From: Blastocatellia bacterium | Lineage (GTDB): Bacteria > Acidobacteriota > Blastocatellia > UBA7656 | Assembly (NCBI GenBank): GCA_022615215.1 | Contig: JAKEHD010000360.1 | Coordinates: forward strand, 1-10,724 | Direction: 5' to 3' | DNA: 10,724 nucleotides | In this document: positions 1 through 6,683 of the stretch, one piece after another | Position numbering within the stretch: the first letter of the stretch is position 1 | Layout of the letters: each line of letters opens with the position of its first letter | The notes under the pieces: model-generated | Databases searched by the model: none | Seen by the model: only the letters and a program-made list of their open reading frames with translations | Told to the model about the DNA's origin: nothing | Position numbers and translations under genes: made by a program

Positions 1-17
1 CGTCAGGGCAAGTATTC

Positions 18-85
18 AACCACAGATAACACAGATAACACAGATAGCACAAAAAATATCTGAGAAATCTGTGTAATCAGTGGTT
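18..85. repeat. Inverted-repeat element, 9-bp CACAGATAA family
   Basis: The left arm holds three tandem 9-bp units (CACAGATAA, CACAGATAA, CACAGATAG) at 21-47. The right arm at 64-85 carries TCTGTGTAATCAGTGGTT, which is roughly the reverse complement of the left arm, so the element can fold into a hairpin. The right-arm 22 bases recur exactly at 9349-9370 and the left-arm core recurs at 9301-9315, which shows that this is a dispersed family and not a one-off. It lies outside genes, upstream of the chemoreceptor promoter. I see no coding potential in it. Confidence 0.8.
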
Positions 86-93
86 CGAACTTT

Positions 94-142
94 TAGCTGA
101 TCGTCTGTAGCTGATGGCTGATAGCTGATAGCTGATAGCTGA
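94..142. repeat. Tandem heptamer array (TAGCTGA)
   Basis: Seven consecutive 7-bp units run from 94 to 142. Five are exactly TAGCTGA, one is TGGCTGA (115-121) and one is degenerate (101-107, TCGTCTG). The same unit appears in both orientations at 3913-4000, so it is a dispersed family. It directly precedes the probable chemoreceptor promoter. Its function is unknown. The architecture resembles the short tandemly repeated heptamers known from some cyanobacteria, but no relationship is claimed. Confidence 0.85.
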
Positions 143-157
143 CGCCATATTTTTGTA

Positions 158-185
158 TTGACTATATAAGCGGTCGAAGCATAAT
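158..185 (+). promoter_or_regulatory. Probable sigma70-type promoter for the chemoreceptor gene
   Basis: TTGACT at 158-163 (five of six matches to TTGACA) is followed after 16 bases by CATAAT at 180-185 (five of six matches to TATAAT). Transcription would start near 192 and give a leader of about 140 nt before the ATG at 332. The surrounding bases are AT-rich compared with the genes. The prediction rests on consensus matching only. Confidence 0.5.
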
Positions 186-258
186 AGAAACAGTCTGACG
201 CCCTCTCGGTGAGCTTTTATTTTCCCCTGACTGCTCCTCCTCGTTACTCGTATGAGGA

Positions 259-289
259 AGAAGCCAGGAAAGAAATCTTTTCTGCTTCT
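259..289 (+). repeat. Leader hairpin containing the AAAGAAATCTTT motif
   Basis: Bases 259-272 pair with 277-289 to give a stem of about 13 pairs with one bulged C and one G-U pair, closed by the loop AAAT. The core AAAGAAATCTTT (269-280) is one copy of a motif repeated at several other places in the window. It lies in the presumed 5' leader of the chemoreceptor mRNA, about 43 nt before the start codon, so it could affect the transcript, although it may simply be a repeat insertion. There is no T-run after the stem, so it is not a standard terminator. Confidence 0.5.
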
Positions 290-331
290 GACTCTCAAGG
301 TGGCGGATAAATATAATCGGGATTATCAGGA

Positions 332-3300
332 ATGAATAGACTTATGAATTCGAACGAAGAACGCGGTCGAAGTTTGTGGGCGCGAAAATTCGATGTGCTC
401 TCTTTTCTGAGCAAAGTGGGACTCAAGACGCTCGGAATGAAATTGTTCGCCTGCCTGCTGGTCTTCACAGGGCTTTCGATAGGCGTGGCCTCGGTTGCGG
501 CCTACGTGAGTCTCGGCAGCGCCATCGAATCGAGCGGGCAACTCAGCGGCTCGGCCAGTGTGCTCGGCGAAACCGTAGATCGGCTGATCTACGAAAACAT
601 CCAGTTCGCCAAGTCCATCGCAAACGATGAGACGCTCGTTCGAGTGGTCGAAGAGGCGCGAGCGGAAGCCGAGGCGGCCGGCGTCAGGGCTATTCCTGCG
701 CCCGGCGAGACGGCCTTGCTCGAAGAAAGATACAGCAGCACGCACGTGCTCAAGCGCCGTCCGGAGATCGACAACTTCCTTCAGGACAGGATGCGGGTCA
801 AGAGTTCGTTTTCGCGGATGTTCGTCGCCGACAGATATGGGTTGAATGTGGCGATGACGACTATGACAGAGGACTTCGTGCAGAGCGACGAGCAGTGGTG
901 GCAGGAAACCATGCGGTCGGGAATGTACATAGCCGATGTCGAATTCGATGAGCCCACGCAGCTTTTCACTATGGAGATATGCGTCGCCATCCCTTCGAAG
1001 GCCGGCGGTTGGAACGGAGTCCTGAAGGTCGAGTACAACCTGAGCGACGTTCAGGAATTCCTTTCTCACTTCAAGCAGTACGACTCAGGCTACACATTCG
1101 CAATCTCAAGCGGCGGTCTGCTGATTCTTCACCCCAACCCTGAAATGCGCAATCTCGGAATGAACGAAGCCTTTGCCAAATCCGGCGTGAAGGACTCTTC
1201 TCTCGCCAAATCGATCCTGGAGTTCAACTCATCGGATAAGAAAAACGGGGTCGTCTATTACGAGGGCATGAACCCTGAGACCAAACGCATCGAGCAGCGC
1301 ATCGCCGCCTACGGCAGGCCCCGCCATCTTATCAACGATCCGTTGTTTTCAGGCTTCGACTGGATTTACGTCGTCGACAACAGCAAGGATGAGGTCTACG
1401 CGCCCGCATACAAGATGGTGCGATATATATCCATCGCCGGAGTCATAGTGTTCTTGATTATAGGCGCTCTGGCCCTGTTTTTCGCGAAAGGCTTTTCCGG
1501 CGGAGTGGAGGAGCTCTTGCGCGCGACCGAGGAGATAAGCACGGGGAATCTGGATGCGCGGGTGAGCCTCTCGACCAGGGATGAATTGGAAAAAGTGGGA
1601 CACGGCATAAATCACATGATGGACCGACTGGCCGAAATGGCCCGGAGCGAAGCCTCGCAGAAGGAGGCTCTACAGGAATCGGAAGCCAACTTCCGTGGTC
1701 TGTTCGACGATGCTCCGGTGGGCTATCACGAAATAGACCGCGAAGGGCGCATCGTGCGCATAAATCAGACCGAGCTTTCGATGCTCGGTTACAGCGCCGA
1801 GGAGATGGTGGGCGCTTTTGTCGCGGATTTCGCGGCCGAAAGCGATTTCGCCCAGATCATCAGGAACCGGCTCGCCGGAGACGTGCCTGAAGGGGCCTAC
1901 GAAAAGAGTTTCAGGCGAAAAGACGGAAGCCTCATACGTGTGTTGATAGAGGACGCTTTGATTCGCAAACAGGACTCCTCGGTAGCGGGCATACGCTCCA
2001 CCATCCAGGACATCAGCGCGCGAAAAGAGATGGAAGACGCCCTGAAAGAATCCGAACGCCACTACCGCAATCTCTTCGACAACGCCAACGACGCCATAGT
2101 GATACTGGAGCCGGGCACGGAAATGATACTCGAAGCCAACCAGAGGGCAAGCCAAATGTACGGGGTCGCCAAAGAGGAACTGGTCGGGATGAGCCTGAAG
2201 AGCTTCGTGCGCGAAGGGGCCAACGGCGGGCATAAAGATTCCTTTCTTACGTCGATCTCTTCGGCCATCGAAGCCGGAGGCAGCCGCAACTTTGAGACGA
2301 TCCATTACGGCAAAAAAGGGAATTCGATCAATCTGGCTGTAGGTTGTTCCCTGATCGATTACGCCGATAGAAAAGCAATCTTCGGCGTATTCCGCGACAT
2401 TACCGAAAGCAAACGGTTCGAAGAGATGCTGAGGCAGAGCGAAGAGAAATACCGCAGCATACTGGAGAACATAGAGGCCGGATATTATGAGATTGATTTG
2501 AAGGGCACTATGGTCTTCTTCAATGAGCCGGTTGAAAGAATACTCGGCTATCCGGCCGCCGACCTGAAGGGGCTGCCTTATCGCCACTACGTCGAACCGG
2601 ACGTGGCGCAGGAAGTCTATGAGACCTTCAACAGAGCTTTCCGTACAGGGAAAGCGATCCGGGATTTTACCTATCTGATAAGACAAAAAGACGGCTCGAA
2701 GAGATTCGTCGAAACCTCTTTTTCGCTGATAAGAGACGCCGAGGGGAAAGCGGCCGGATTTCGCGGCATGATCCGCGATGTGACCGAAAGGCTCGAAGCC
2801 GAGCGCACGCTGACCAGGGACCTCAAAGAATTCCTCGACACAGTATCTGCGGTTTCGGAGGGAGACCTGACTCTGCGAGGAAAGGAGAGCGAGAGCACTC
2901 TGGGGGAGGTCATCAAATCGGTGAACAAGATGCTCGACAATTTCAGCCAGATGCTGACGCAGGTGAAACAGGTTGGGCTGTCGGTCTCTTCGAGCGCGAC
3001 AGAGATTCTCGCAGCGGCCGAGCAGATAGCCGTAGGGTCTCAGCGGCAAGTCGATGAAACCGCCAACACATCGAGTTCGGTCGAGGAGATGGCCGCAACC
3101 ATGAGCCAGGTGTCACGCAACGCCGAATCCTCGGCCGAATCGGCGCGGCTCGCCCTCGGAATGGCCGAACGCGGCGACAATGCGGTGCGCGATATGACCG
3201 AGGCTATAACCCGCATAGAATCCGCCGTGCAGCAGACCTCTCAAAAGATGAGGATACTCGGACTCAGGAGTTCCGAGATATCGGAGATCCTGGACCTCAT

Positions 3301-3886
3301 AACGGACATAGCGGCCCAGACCAATCTGCTGTCGCTGAACGCCGCCATAGAGGCTGCGCACGCGGGCGAAGCGGGCCTCGGCTTCAGCGTCGTTGCGGAA
3401 GAGATAAGGAAGCTGGCCGAAAAATCGACGCGCGCCACCAAAGACGTCGGCAACCTCGTCAAGACCATTCAAAGCGAAACCTCCGAGGCGCTCTCCGCAA
3501 TGGAGGTTGGATTGAAAGAAGTGCAGTCGGGCAGCCACATGGCCGGGCAGGGGCGGAGCACTTTCCAGGCCATATCGGACGCCGTGCGGGAATCTTCCGG
3601 GTTGATGGAAGAGATATGCGCCGCTTCCGAAGAGCAGGCCCGAGTGACCAACAACCTGGCGGGCGCGATGCAAACCATCTCAAGCATAACGCTTGAGACC
3701 TCCGCCGGCGCGCACGAGACGGCTCAGACCATACAGGGGATGGTGGGCCTTTCCGAACAACTCAACCTGGCGATTTCCCGCTTCAGGGTCAGGGATGATT
3801 TTATACACCCGTTCTCTTATGATGTGCCGATGAACAGGGATCAGGGATCGGGAGTCAGGAGTCAGAGGTCAGAGATAGGGGATTAG
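332..3886 (+). CDS. Methyl-accepting chemotaxis protein with Cache-type sensor, HAMP and three PAS domains
   Basis: A 1184-residue membrane chemoreceptor, expected to sense ligands and control CheA kinase through CheW. Layout: cytoplasmic N-terminus 1-35; TM1 about 36-58; large extracytoplasmic Cache-like domain about 62-350 (ADRYG..VA, DEQWWQ, LFTMEICVAIPS); TM2 about 364-385; HAMP about 386-437; PAS domains about 451-560, 575-690 and 705-818, each ending in a PAC-like segment (IQDISARKEMEDAL, FRDITESKRFEEM, IRDVTERLEAER); a second HAMP-like stretch about 828-875; signalling domain about 880-1150. The hairpin tip is classical (DIAAQTNLLSLNAAIEAAHAGE, then GFSVVAEEIRKLAEKS at about 1018-1032). 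It is far longer than typical receptors of about 550 residues because of the PAS string. No C-terminal NWETF-type CheR tether is seen. The last 16 or so residues come from a heptamer repeat. The start at 332 has only a weak AGG just upstream; ATG 344 is an alternative. No che genes are in the window, so it is an orphan here. The ligand is unknown. Confidence 0.93.
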   Translation: MNRLMNSNEERGRSLWARKFDVLSFLSKVGLKTLGMKLFACLLVFTGLSIGVASVAAYVSLGSAIESSGQLSGSASVLGETVDRLIYENIQFAKSIANDETLVRVVEEARAEAEAAGVRAIPAPGETALLEERYSSTHVLKRRPEIDNFLQDRMRVKSSFSRMFVADRYGLNVAMTTMTEDFVQSDEQWWQETMRSGMYIADVEFDEPTQLFTMEICVAIPSKAGGWNGVLKVEYNLSDVQEFLSHFKQYDSGYTFAISSGGLLILHPNPEMRNLGMNEAFAKSGVKDSSLAKSILEFNSSDKKNGVVYYEGMNPETKRIEQRIAAYGRPRHLINDPLFSGFDWIYVVDNSKDEVYAPAYKMVRYISIAGVIVFLIIGALALFFAKGFSGGVEELLRATEEISTGNLDARVSLSTRDELEKVGHGINHMMDRLAEMARSEASQKEALQESEANFRGLFDDAPVGYHEIDREGRIVRINQTELSMLGYSAEEMVGAFVADFAAESDFAQIIRNRLAGDVPEGAYEKSFRRKDGSLIRVLIEDALIRKQDSSVAGIRSTIQDISARKEMEDALKESERHYRNLFDNANDAIVILEPGTEMILEANQRASQMYGVAKEELVGMSLKSFVREGANGGHKDSFLTSISSAIEAGGSRNFETIHYGKKGNSINLAVGCSLIDYADRKAIFGVFRDITESKRFEEMLRQSEEKYRSILENIEAGYYEIDLKGTMVFFNEPVERILGYPAADLKGLPYRHYVEPDVAQEVYETFNRAFRTGKAIRDFTYLIRQKDGSKRFVETSFSLIRDAEGKAAGFRGMIRDVTERLEAERTLTRDLKEFLDTVSAVSEGDLTLRGKESESTLGEVIKSVNKMLDNFSQMLTQVKQVGLSVSSSATEILAAAEQIAVGSQRQVDETANTSSSVEEMAATMSQVSRNAESSAESARLALGMAERGDNAVRDMTEAITRIESAVQQTSQKMRILGLRSSEISEILDLITDIAAQTNLLSLNAAIEAAHAGEAGLGFSVVAEEIRKLAEKSTRATKDVGNLVKTIQSETSEALSAMEVGLKEVQSGSHMAGQGRSTFQAISDAVRESSGLMEEICAASEEQARVTNNLAGAMQTISSITLETSAGAHETAQTIQGMVGLSEQLNLAISRFRVRDDFIHPFSYDVPMNRDQGSGVRSQRSEIGD
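3839..3886. repeat. Heptamer repeat (GATCAGG/AGTCAGG) forming the 3' end of the chemoreceptor gene
   Basis: Six imperfect 7-bp units are readable in succession: GATCAGG, GATCGGG, AGTCAGG, AGTCAGA, GGTCAGA and GATAGGG. They are followed by GATTAG, which provides the stop codon. The units encode the receptor's terminal residues DQGSGVRSQRSEIGD, which lie well beyond the signalling domain. The array looks like an intergenic repeat that has become part of the reading frame. Period 7 is shared with three other repeat families in this window. Confidence 0.7.
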
Positions 3887-3912
3887 TTGTCAGTGACAGC
3901 GATCCGGTCGGT

Positions 3913-4000
3913 TCAGCTATCAGCCGTCAGCTATCAGCTATCAGACTATGATCTGAAGACTGATGGCTGTAAGAAAGAAATCTTTATGGCTGATAGCTGA
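3913..4000. repeat. TAGCTGA-family inverted repeat between convergent genes
   Basis: The left arm (3913-3944) carries TCAGCTA-type heptamers in reverse orientation. The right side carries TGATGGCT (3961-3968) and GGCTGATAGCTGA (3988-4000) in forward orientation, so the two arms can pair. Between them at 3971-3986 is one copy of AAGAAAGAAATCTTTA. The element fills almost the entire 115-bp gap between the stop codons of the convergent chemoreceptor and propeller genes. A hairpin here could serve as a bidirectional transcript end, but it lacks a clear T-run, so that role is inferred from position only. Confidence 0.75.
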
Positions 4001-4001
4001 T

Positions 4002-5243
4002 TCAGATCGCTGCAAGTATCATCCTGTGAGCCGAGAAATCGCGTCCGTCCTGCGTGTTGCTGTAGATGAGCAATCCCTCGTCATTGCCTACTATGGAGCT
4101 ATCGATCCAGACGATGTGCAGGATGCCGCGCTTGTCTGCCACCATCGATACGCTGTGAGCGCGGCCACGGCTGCGATCCGCCTGAGAGACCTGCACGGGG
4201 TTCGAGAAACTCAGTCCCGCATCGTCAGACTTCACCAGATAGACCTGATGGCTGTTACGCTCGTCGTTGTTGTAAGCGATGTAGACCGTATCATTGAAGG
4301 TGGTGACGAATATTTTGTGTATGTCGGCGCCGGAGTTCCGGCTCACGTTTACAGGATCGGAAAAAGTCTGGCCGCCGTCTACGGAGCGCGAGAAGAATGC
4401 TTGAAGATCGCCTTCGCTCGTGTCGACCCATACCACGCTCAGGCGGCCTGAACCGTCAACAGCGATGTGGGCTTCGGTGGCACTTCCCTCTCCCTTTGAA
4501 ATCCGAATGGGGTCCGAGAAGGTCTGGCCGGAGTCTTCCGAGCGTGAAAACATGATGGCGCTCGTGCCCTGGCTTGCGTCTTCCCATACGACATTTATGG
4601 CATCGTCGGGGCCTACGGCTATTTCCGGTTCGAATGCAAGACCTGATGATTTCGAAATTTCCAGGGGTTCGGTCCATGTCGCTCCCATATCGGTCGAGCG
4701 AACGAAAAACACCTGTCGGCCGAAGTCTTGCGTGTCGCCCCACACGATGTTCAGCGCCTCGGTCGAATCGAGCGCCATGCGCGGACCGAACCTGCCTCCC
4801 CCGTTCGGGGGGACCATAGCCGGAGGCGTTTTGAACTTTTTGCCCTTCTTCGATTGGACCAGAAACACCCCGCCGCCATTATTGTTGTGAAAGACGGCGT
4901 AAGCTCGCGGCTTGCCCACTTTGGTGACGGCCAGCGAGGGACCGAAATCCTCGCGCGGAGATTTCGAGAGGTTTCGCGTTTGCGGCAGGTTGTCCCAGGT
5001 CCTTCCGCCGTCATTAGACAATGTGAAGAATATCTGACTGTGCGGACTGGGCGGATTGCCTGTGGCGACCGACATCATCAGGTAAAGTTTGTTCTTCCTG
5101 TCAACGTCGATCGAAGGCCACCTCTGCGCGCCGATTTGCGCGGGTATCTGCGCCGAGGCGTGCGGAATCCGGAAAGCCGCGTTCCAGGTTGCGAAGGCGA
5201 AACCCAAAACCAGCGCAATCACAAAAGCCCTTCTTATAGTCAT
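4002..5243 (-). CDS. Secreted Asp-box (BNR/sialidase-fold) beta-propeller protein
   Basis: The protein has 413 residues from the chosen start. An N-terminal signal peptide (RR, then a hydrophobic run about 6-23) ends in HASA|Q near residue 31, so export is expected. The rest is a propeller with Asp-boxes of the form S-x-D-x-G-x-T-W/F at about residues 76-83 (SNDGGRTW), 183-190 (STDMGATW), 235-242 (SEDSGQTF), 287-294 (SVDGGQTF) and 339-346 (SDDAGLSF). Degenerate boxes lie near 130-137 and 395-402. Four successive boxes are exactly 52 residues apart, and about seven repeats are visible. Each blade carries an NVVW or HIVW type strand. The fold is that of sialidase-like proteins, but I do not see the arginine triad of true sialidases, so enzymatic activity should not be assumed. 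The start at 5243 is preferred because GAGGAAGG precedes it at proper spacing; an ATG four codons upstream (5255) has no good ribosome site. The gene is transcribed toward the chemoreceptor and divergently from folD. Its substrate or partner is unknown. Confidence 0.88.
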   Translation of the reverse strand: MTIRRAFVIALVLGFAFATWNAAFRIPHASAQIPAQIGAQRWPSIDVDRKNKLYLMMSVATGNPPSPHSQIFFTLSNDGGRTWDNLPQTRNLSKSPREDFGPSLAVTKVGKPRAYAVFHNNNGGGVFLVQSKKGKKFKTPPAMVPPNGGGRFGPRMALDSTEALNIVWGDTQDFGRQVFFVRSTDMGATWTEPLEISKSSGLAFEPEIAVGPDDAINVVWEDASQGTSAIMFSRSEDSGQTFSDPIRISKGEGSATEAHIAVDGSGRLSVVWVDTSEGDLQAFFSRSVDGGQTFSDPVNVSRNSGADIHKIFVTTFNDTVYIAYNNDERNSHQVYLVKSDDAGLSFSNPVQVSQADRSRGRAHSVSMVADKRGILHIVWIDSSIVGNDEGLLIYSNTQDGRDFSAHRMILAAI

Positions 5244-5274
5244 AACCTTCCTCATAATTAAAAGCCCCTCATCC

Positions 5275-5400
5275 GAAACGATGAACTATGAACACAGGAG
5301 CGACCGCGCGATTACGCGACCACGCTCTGGAACGATGAACATCGGGCTTCCCGTGAATCATATCATCATTCATCATTCATCATTCATCATTCATCGTTTC
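5275..5400. repeat. GATGAAT/GATGAAC heptamer inverted-repeat element
   Basis: Left side: GAAAC then GATGAAC and TATGAAC at 5275-5293. Right side: four perfect ATTCATC heptamers at 5368-5395 followed by GTTTC at 5396-5400, which is the reverse complement of the left side. A further GATGAAC lies near 5334-5340. The middle (5299-5330) carries an imperfect GC-rich inverted sequence around GAGCGACC and ACGCTC. The element occupies much of the 335-bp gap between the divergent propeller and folD genes. The same family occurs at 7903-7967 and 10596-10609. No gene is evident in it. Confidence 0.8.
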
Positions 5401-5504
5401 CCCTGTGCTCGTGTTTCGATTTCGTGCTGTGTTAATGAGCGATCAACGCAAGAACAGATGTTACACGACCAGCGGGCGATGTTTCAACCGACGCTTTCCG
5501 AAAT

Positions 5505-5534
5505 TTGACAATGCGCGCGCCCTTACTGCATACT
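5505..5534 (+). promoter_or_regulatory. Probable folD promoter
   Basis: A perfect TTGACA at 5505-5510 is followed after 18 bases by CATACT at 5529-5534 (four of six matches to TATAAT). Transcription would begin near 5541, giving a leader of about 38 nt ahead of the folD ATG at 5579. GAGG at 5566-5569 then sits 9 nt before that ATG. This promoter position argues against a longer FolD starting at ATG 5405. Confidence 0.5.
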
Positions 5535-5578
5535 CCCCACTTGAATTTTTCACTCATCGGGATTCGAGGTCCGAATAC

Positions 5579-6520
5579 ATGTCGGCTGAATTACTAGAGG
5601 GCGCAGGCGTGGCCCAGGCGATCAAAGACGAAGTGGCGGCAGAGGTCGCCCGCCTTGCGGAGCGCGGCCTGCATAAGAAAGAAATCCTTGTGCCCGGCCT
5701 TGCCACAGTGATAGTGGGCGACGATCCGGCCTCTCACATCTACGTTTCGAGCAAAGTAAAAACCTGTCAGCAACTCGGACTCTACTCGGAAAAAATCGAG
5801 TTGCCCGCAAATACGACCACTGCCGAATTGCTCGAAACGGTCGCCAGCCTCAACGCGCGCGACGAGATAGACGGCATACTCGTGCAGATGCCGCTTCCGT
5901 CGCAGATCGATTCCACGAAAGTACTCAACTCCATAGATCCCTCGAAAGACGTTGACGGGTTTCACCCTGTGAACGTCGGACGGTTGGCCCTCAATGAACC
6001 GGGACTGAGACCCTGCACGCCCGCCGGAATAATAGAGATGCTGGACCGCTCAGGTATAGAAATCTCAGGCGCGCGGGCAGTCGTTCTGGGGCGCAGCCGC
6101 CTGGTCGGATTGCCCCTCTCTCTGCTGCTCTTGCATCGCAATGCCACAGTGACGGTCTGCCACTCGCGCACGAAGGATTTAGCCCGCGTTGCCAGCGAGG
6201 CAGACATTCTGGTCGCCGCGATAGGCCGCATCGGTATGGTCGATGCCGGCTATATAAAACCCGGCGCTACGGTCATAGACGTTGGGATCAACAAGGTGAC
6301 GACCATCTCGGACCTCGAACGTTTTTTCGGAGACGACGCGGGCCGCCGCGCGGCGTTCGAGAAGCGAGGCTACACGCTCATAGGCGATGTCAACCCGCGC
6401 GGGGCTACTGAGGTCGCGGGCCATTTCACGCCCGTCCCCGGCGGAGTCGGCCCGCTTACGATAGCTATGCTGATGAAGAACACGCTCTCGGCCTGCACGG
6501 TGCGGCGCGGCGGCCCGTAA
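5579..6520 (+). CDS. folD: Bifunctional methylenetetrahydrofolate dehydrogenase / methenyltetrahydrofolate cyclohydrolase (FolD)
   Basis: A cytosolic one-carbon enzyme of 313 residues. It oxidises 5,10-methylene-THF with NADP+ to 5,10-methenyl-THF and hydrolyses that to 10-formyl-THF for purine and formyl-Met synthesis. The family signatures are all present: Y55-x3-K59 with the catalytic lysine; GILVQMPLP at 99-107; KDVDGFHPVNVG at 123-134; PCTPAG at 145-150; the nucleotide-binding loop GRSRLVGLP at 171-179; and PGGVGPLT at 287-294. It is slightly longer than the usual 280-300 residues because of an insert at about 241-265 before the GDVNP motif (269-273). The start at 5579 is chosen because GAGG lies 9 nt upstream and homology begins there; the in-frame extension to 5405 is low-complexity repeat and leader sequence. 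Codons 33-37 include a near-copy of the dispersed AAGAAAGAAATCTTT motif. It appears monocistronic, with a new promoter before the next gene. Confidence 0.96.
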   Translation: MSAELLEGAGVAQAIKDEVAAEVARLAERGLHKKEILVPGLATVIVGDDPASHIYVSSKVKTCQQLGLYSEKIELPANTTTAELLETVASLNARDEIDGILVQMPLPSQIDSTKVLNSIDPSKDVDGFHPVNVGRLALNEPGLRPCTPAGIIEMLDRSGIEISGARAVVLGRSRLVGLPLSLLLLHRNATVTVCHSRTKDLARVASEADILVAAIGRIGMVDAGYIKPGATVIDVGINKVTTISDLERFFGDDAGRRAAFEKRGYTLIGDVNPRGATEVAGHFTPVPGGVGPLTIAMLMKNTLSACTVRRGGP

Positions 6521-6539
6521 GACCTGCGTCCGGTCTCTT

Positions 6540-6559
6540 GCCGCCGCGCTCCGGGCGGC
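6540..6559 (+). terminator. Weak GC hairpin after folD
   Basis: GCCGCC (6540-6545) can pair with GGCGGC (6554-6559) across an 8-nt loop, 20 bases after the folD stop codon. No T-run follows, so this is not a convincing intrinsic terminator. It is noted because it is the only hairpin seen between folD and the next promoter. Confidence 0.25.
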
Positions 6560-6582
6560 GCGCTCAAGGTGCGTTATCCAGC

Positions 6583-6610
6583 TTGCCCTGACGGGATTTT
6601 AAGATATAAT
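6583..6610 (+). promoter_or_regulatory. Promoter of the SPT-KAS-ACP-CREST gene group
   Basis: A perfect TATAAT box lies at 6605-6610, preceded by TTGCCC at 6583-6588 (four of six matches to TTGACA) with a 16-bp spacer. Transcription would start near 6617, giving a leader of about 67 nt before the ATG at 6684. This is the only good promoter I can see ahead of the four co-directional genes, so they are probably transcribed together from here, subject to internal hairpins. Confidence 0.6.
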
Positions 6611-6683
6611 ACCCCGCATCGCAGTAAGCTTTATTGGGGAGGGTGCCTCTCGAAGATATACAAGCCGGTCGAGTGAGGTATGC

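Noticed and set aside
94..142. Regular direct repeats considered as a CRISPR array.
   Set aside because: The units are 7 bp and contiguous with no unique spacers, and no cas genes are present.
1..331. Open frame at 77-298 (minus strand) in the upstream region.
   Set aside because: Its peptide is largely the translated TAGCTGA heptamer array and promoter region, with no gene-like features.
1670..3049. A 459-codon open frame on the minus strand opposite the chemoreceptor gene.
   Set aside because: It lies wholly antisense to well-conserved PAS and signalling domains, its protein shows no recognisable motif, and such open frames are common opposite GC-rich genes.
5163..5174. An FRIP tetrapeptide in the propeller protein, reminiscent of the sialidase FRIP motif.
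   Set aside because: It lies in the signal peptide region just before the predicted cleavage site, not in the first blade, so it is coincidental.
4728..5261. Plus-strand open frame opposite the propeller gene.
   Set aside because: The minus strand encodes a signal peptide and regular Asp-boxes. The plus-strand product has no recognisable features.
5405..5578. In-frame N-terminal extension of FolD to ATG 5405.
   Set aside because: The extra 58 residues do not resemble FolD, overlap the probable promoter, and have no ribosome site. ATG 5579 has GAGG at good spacing.
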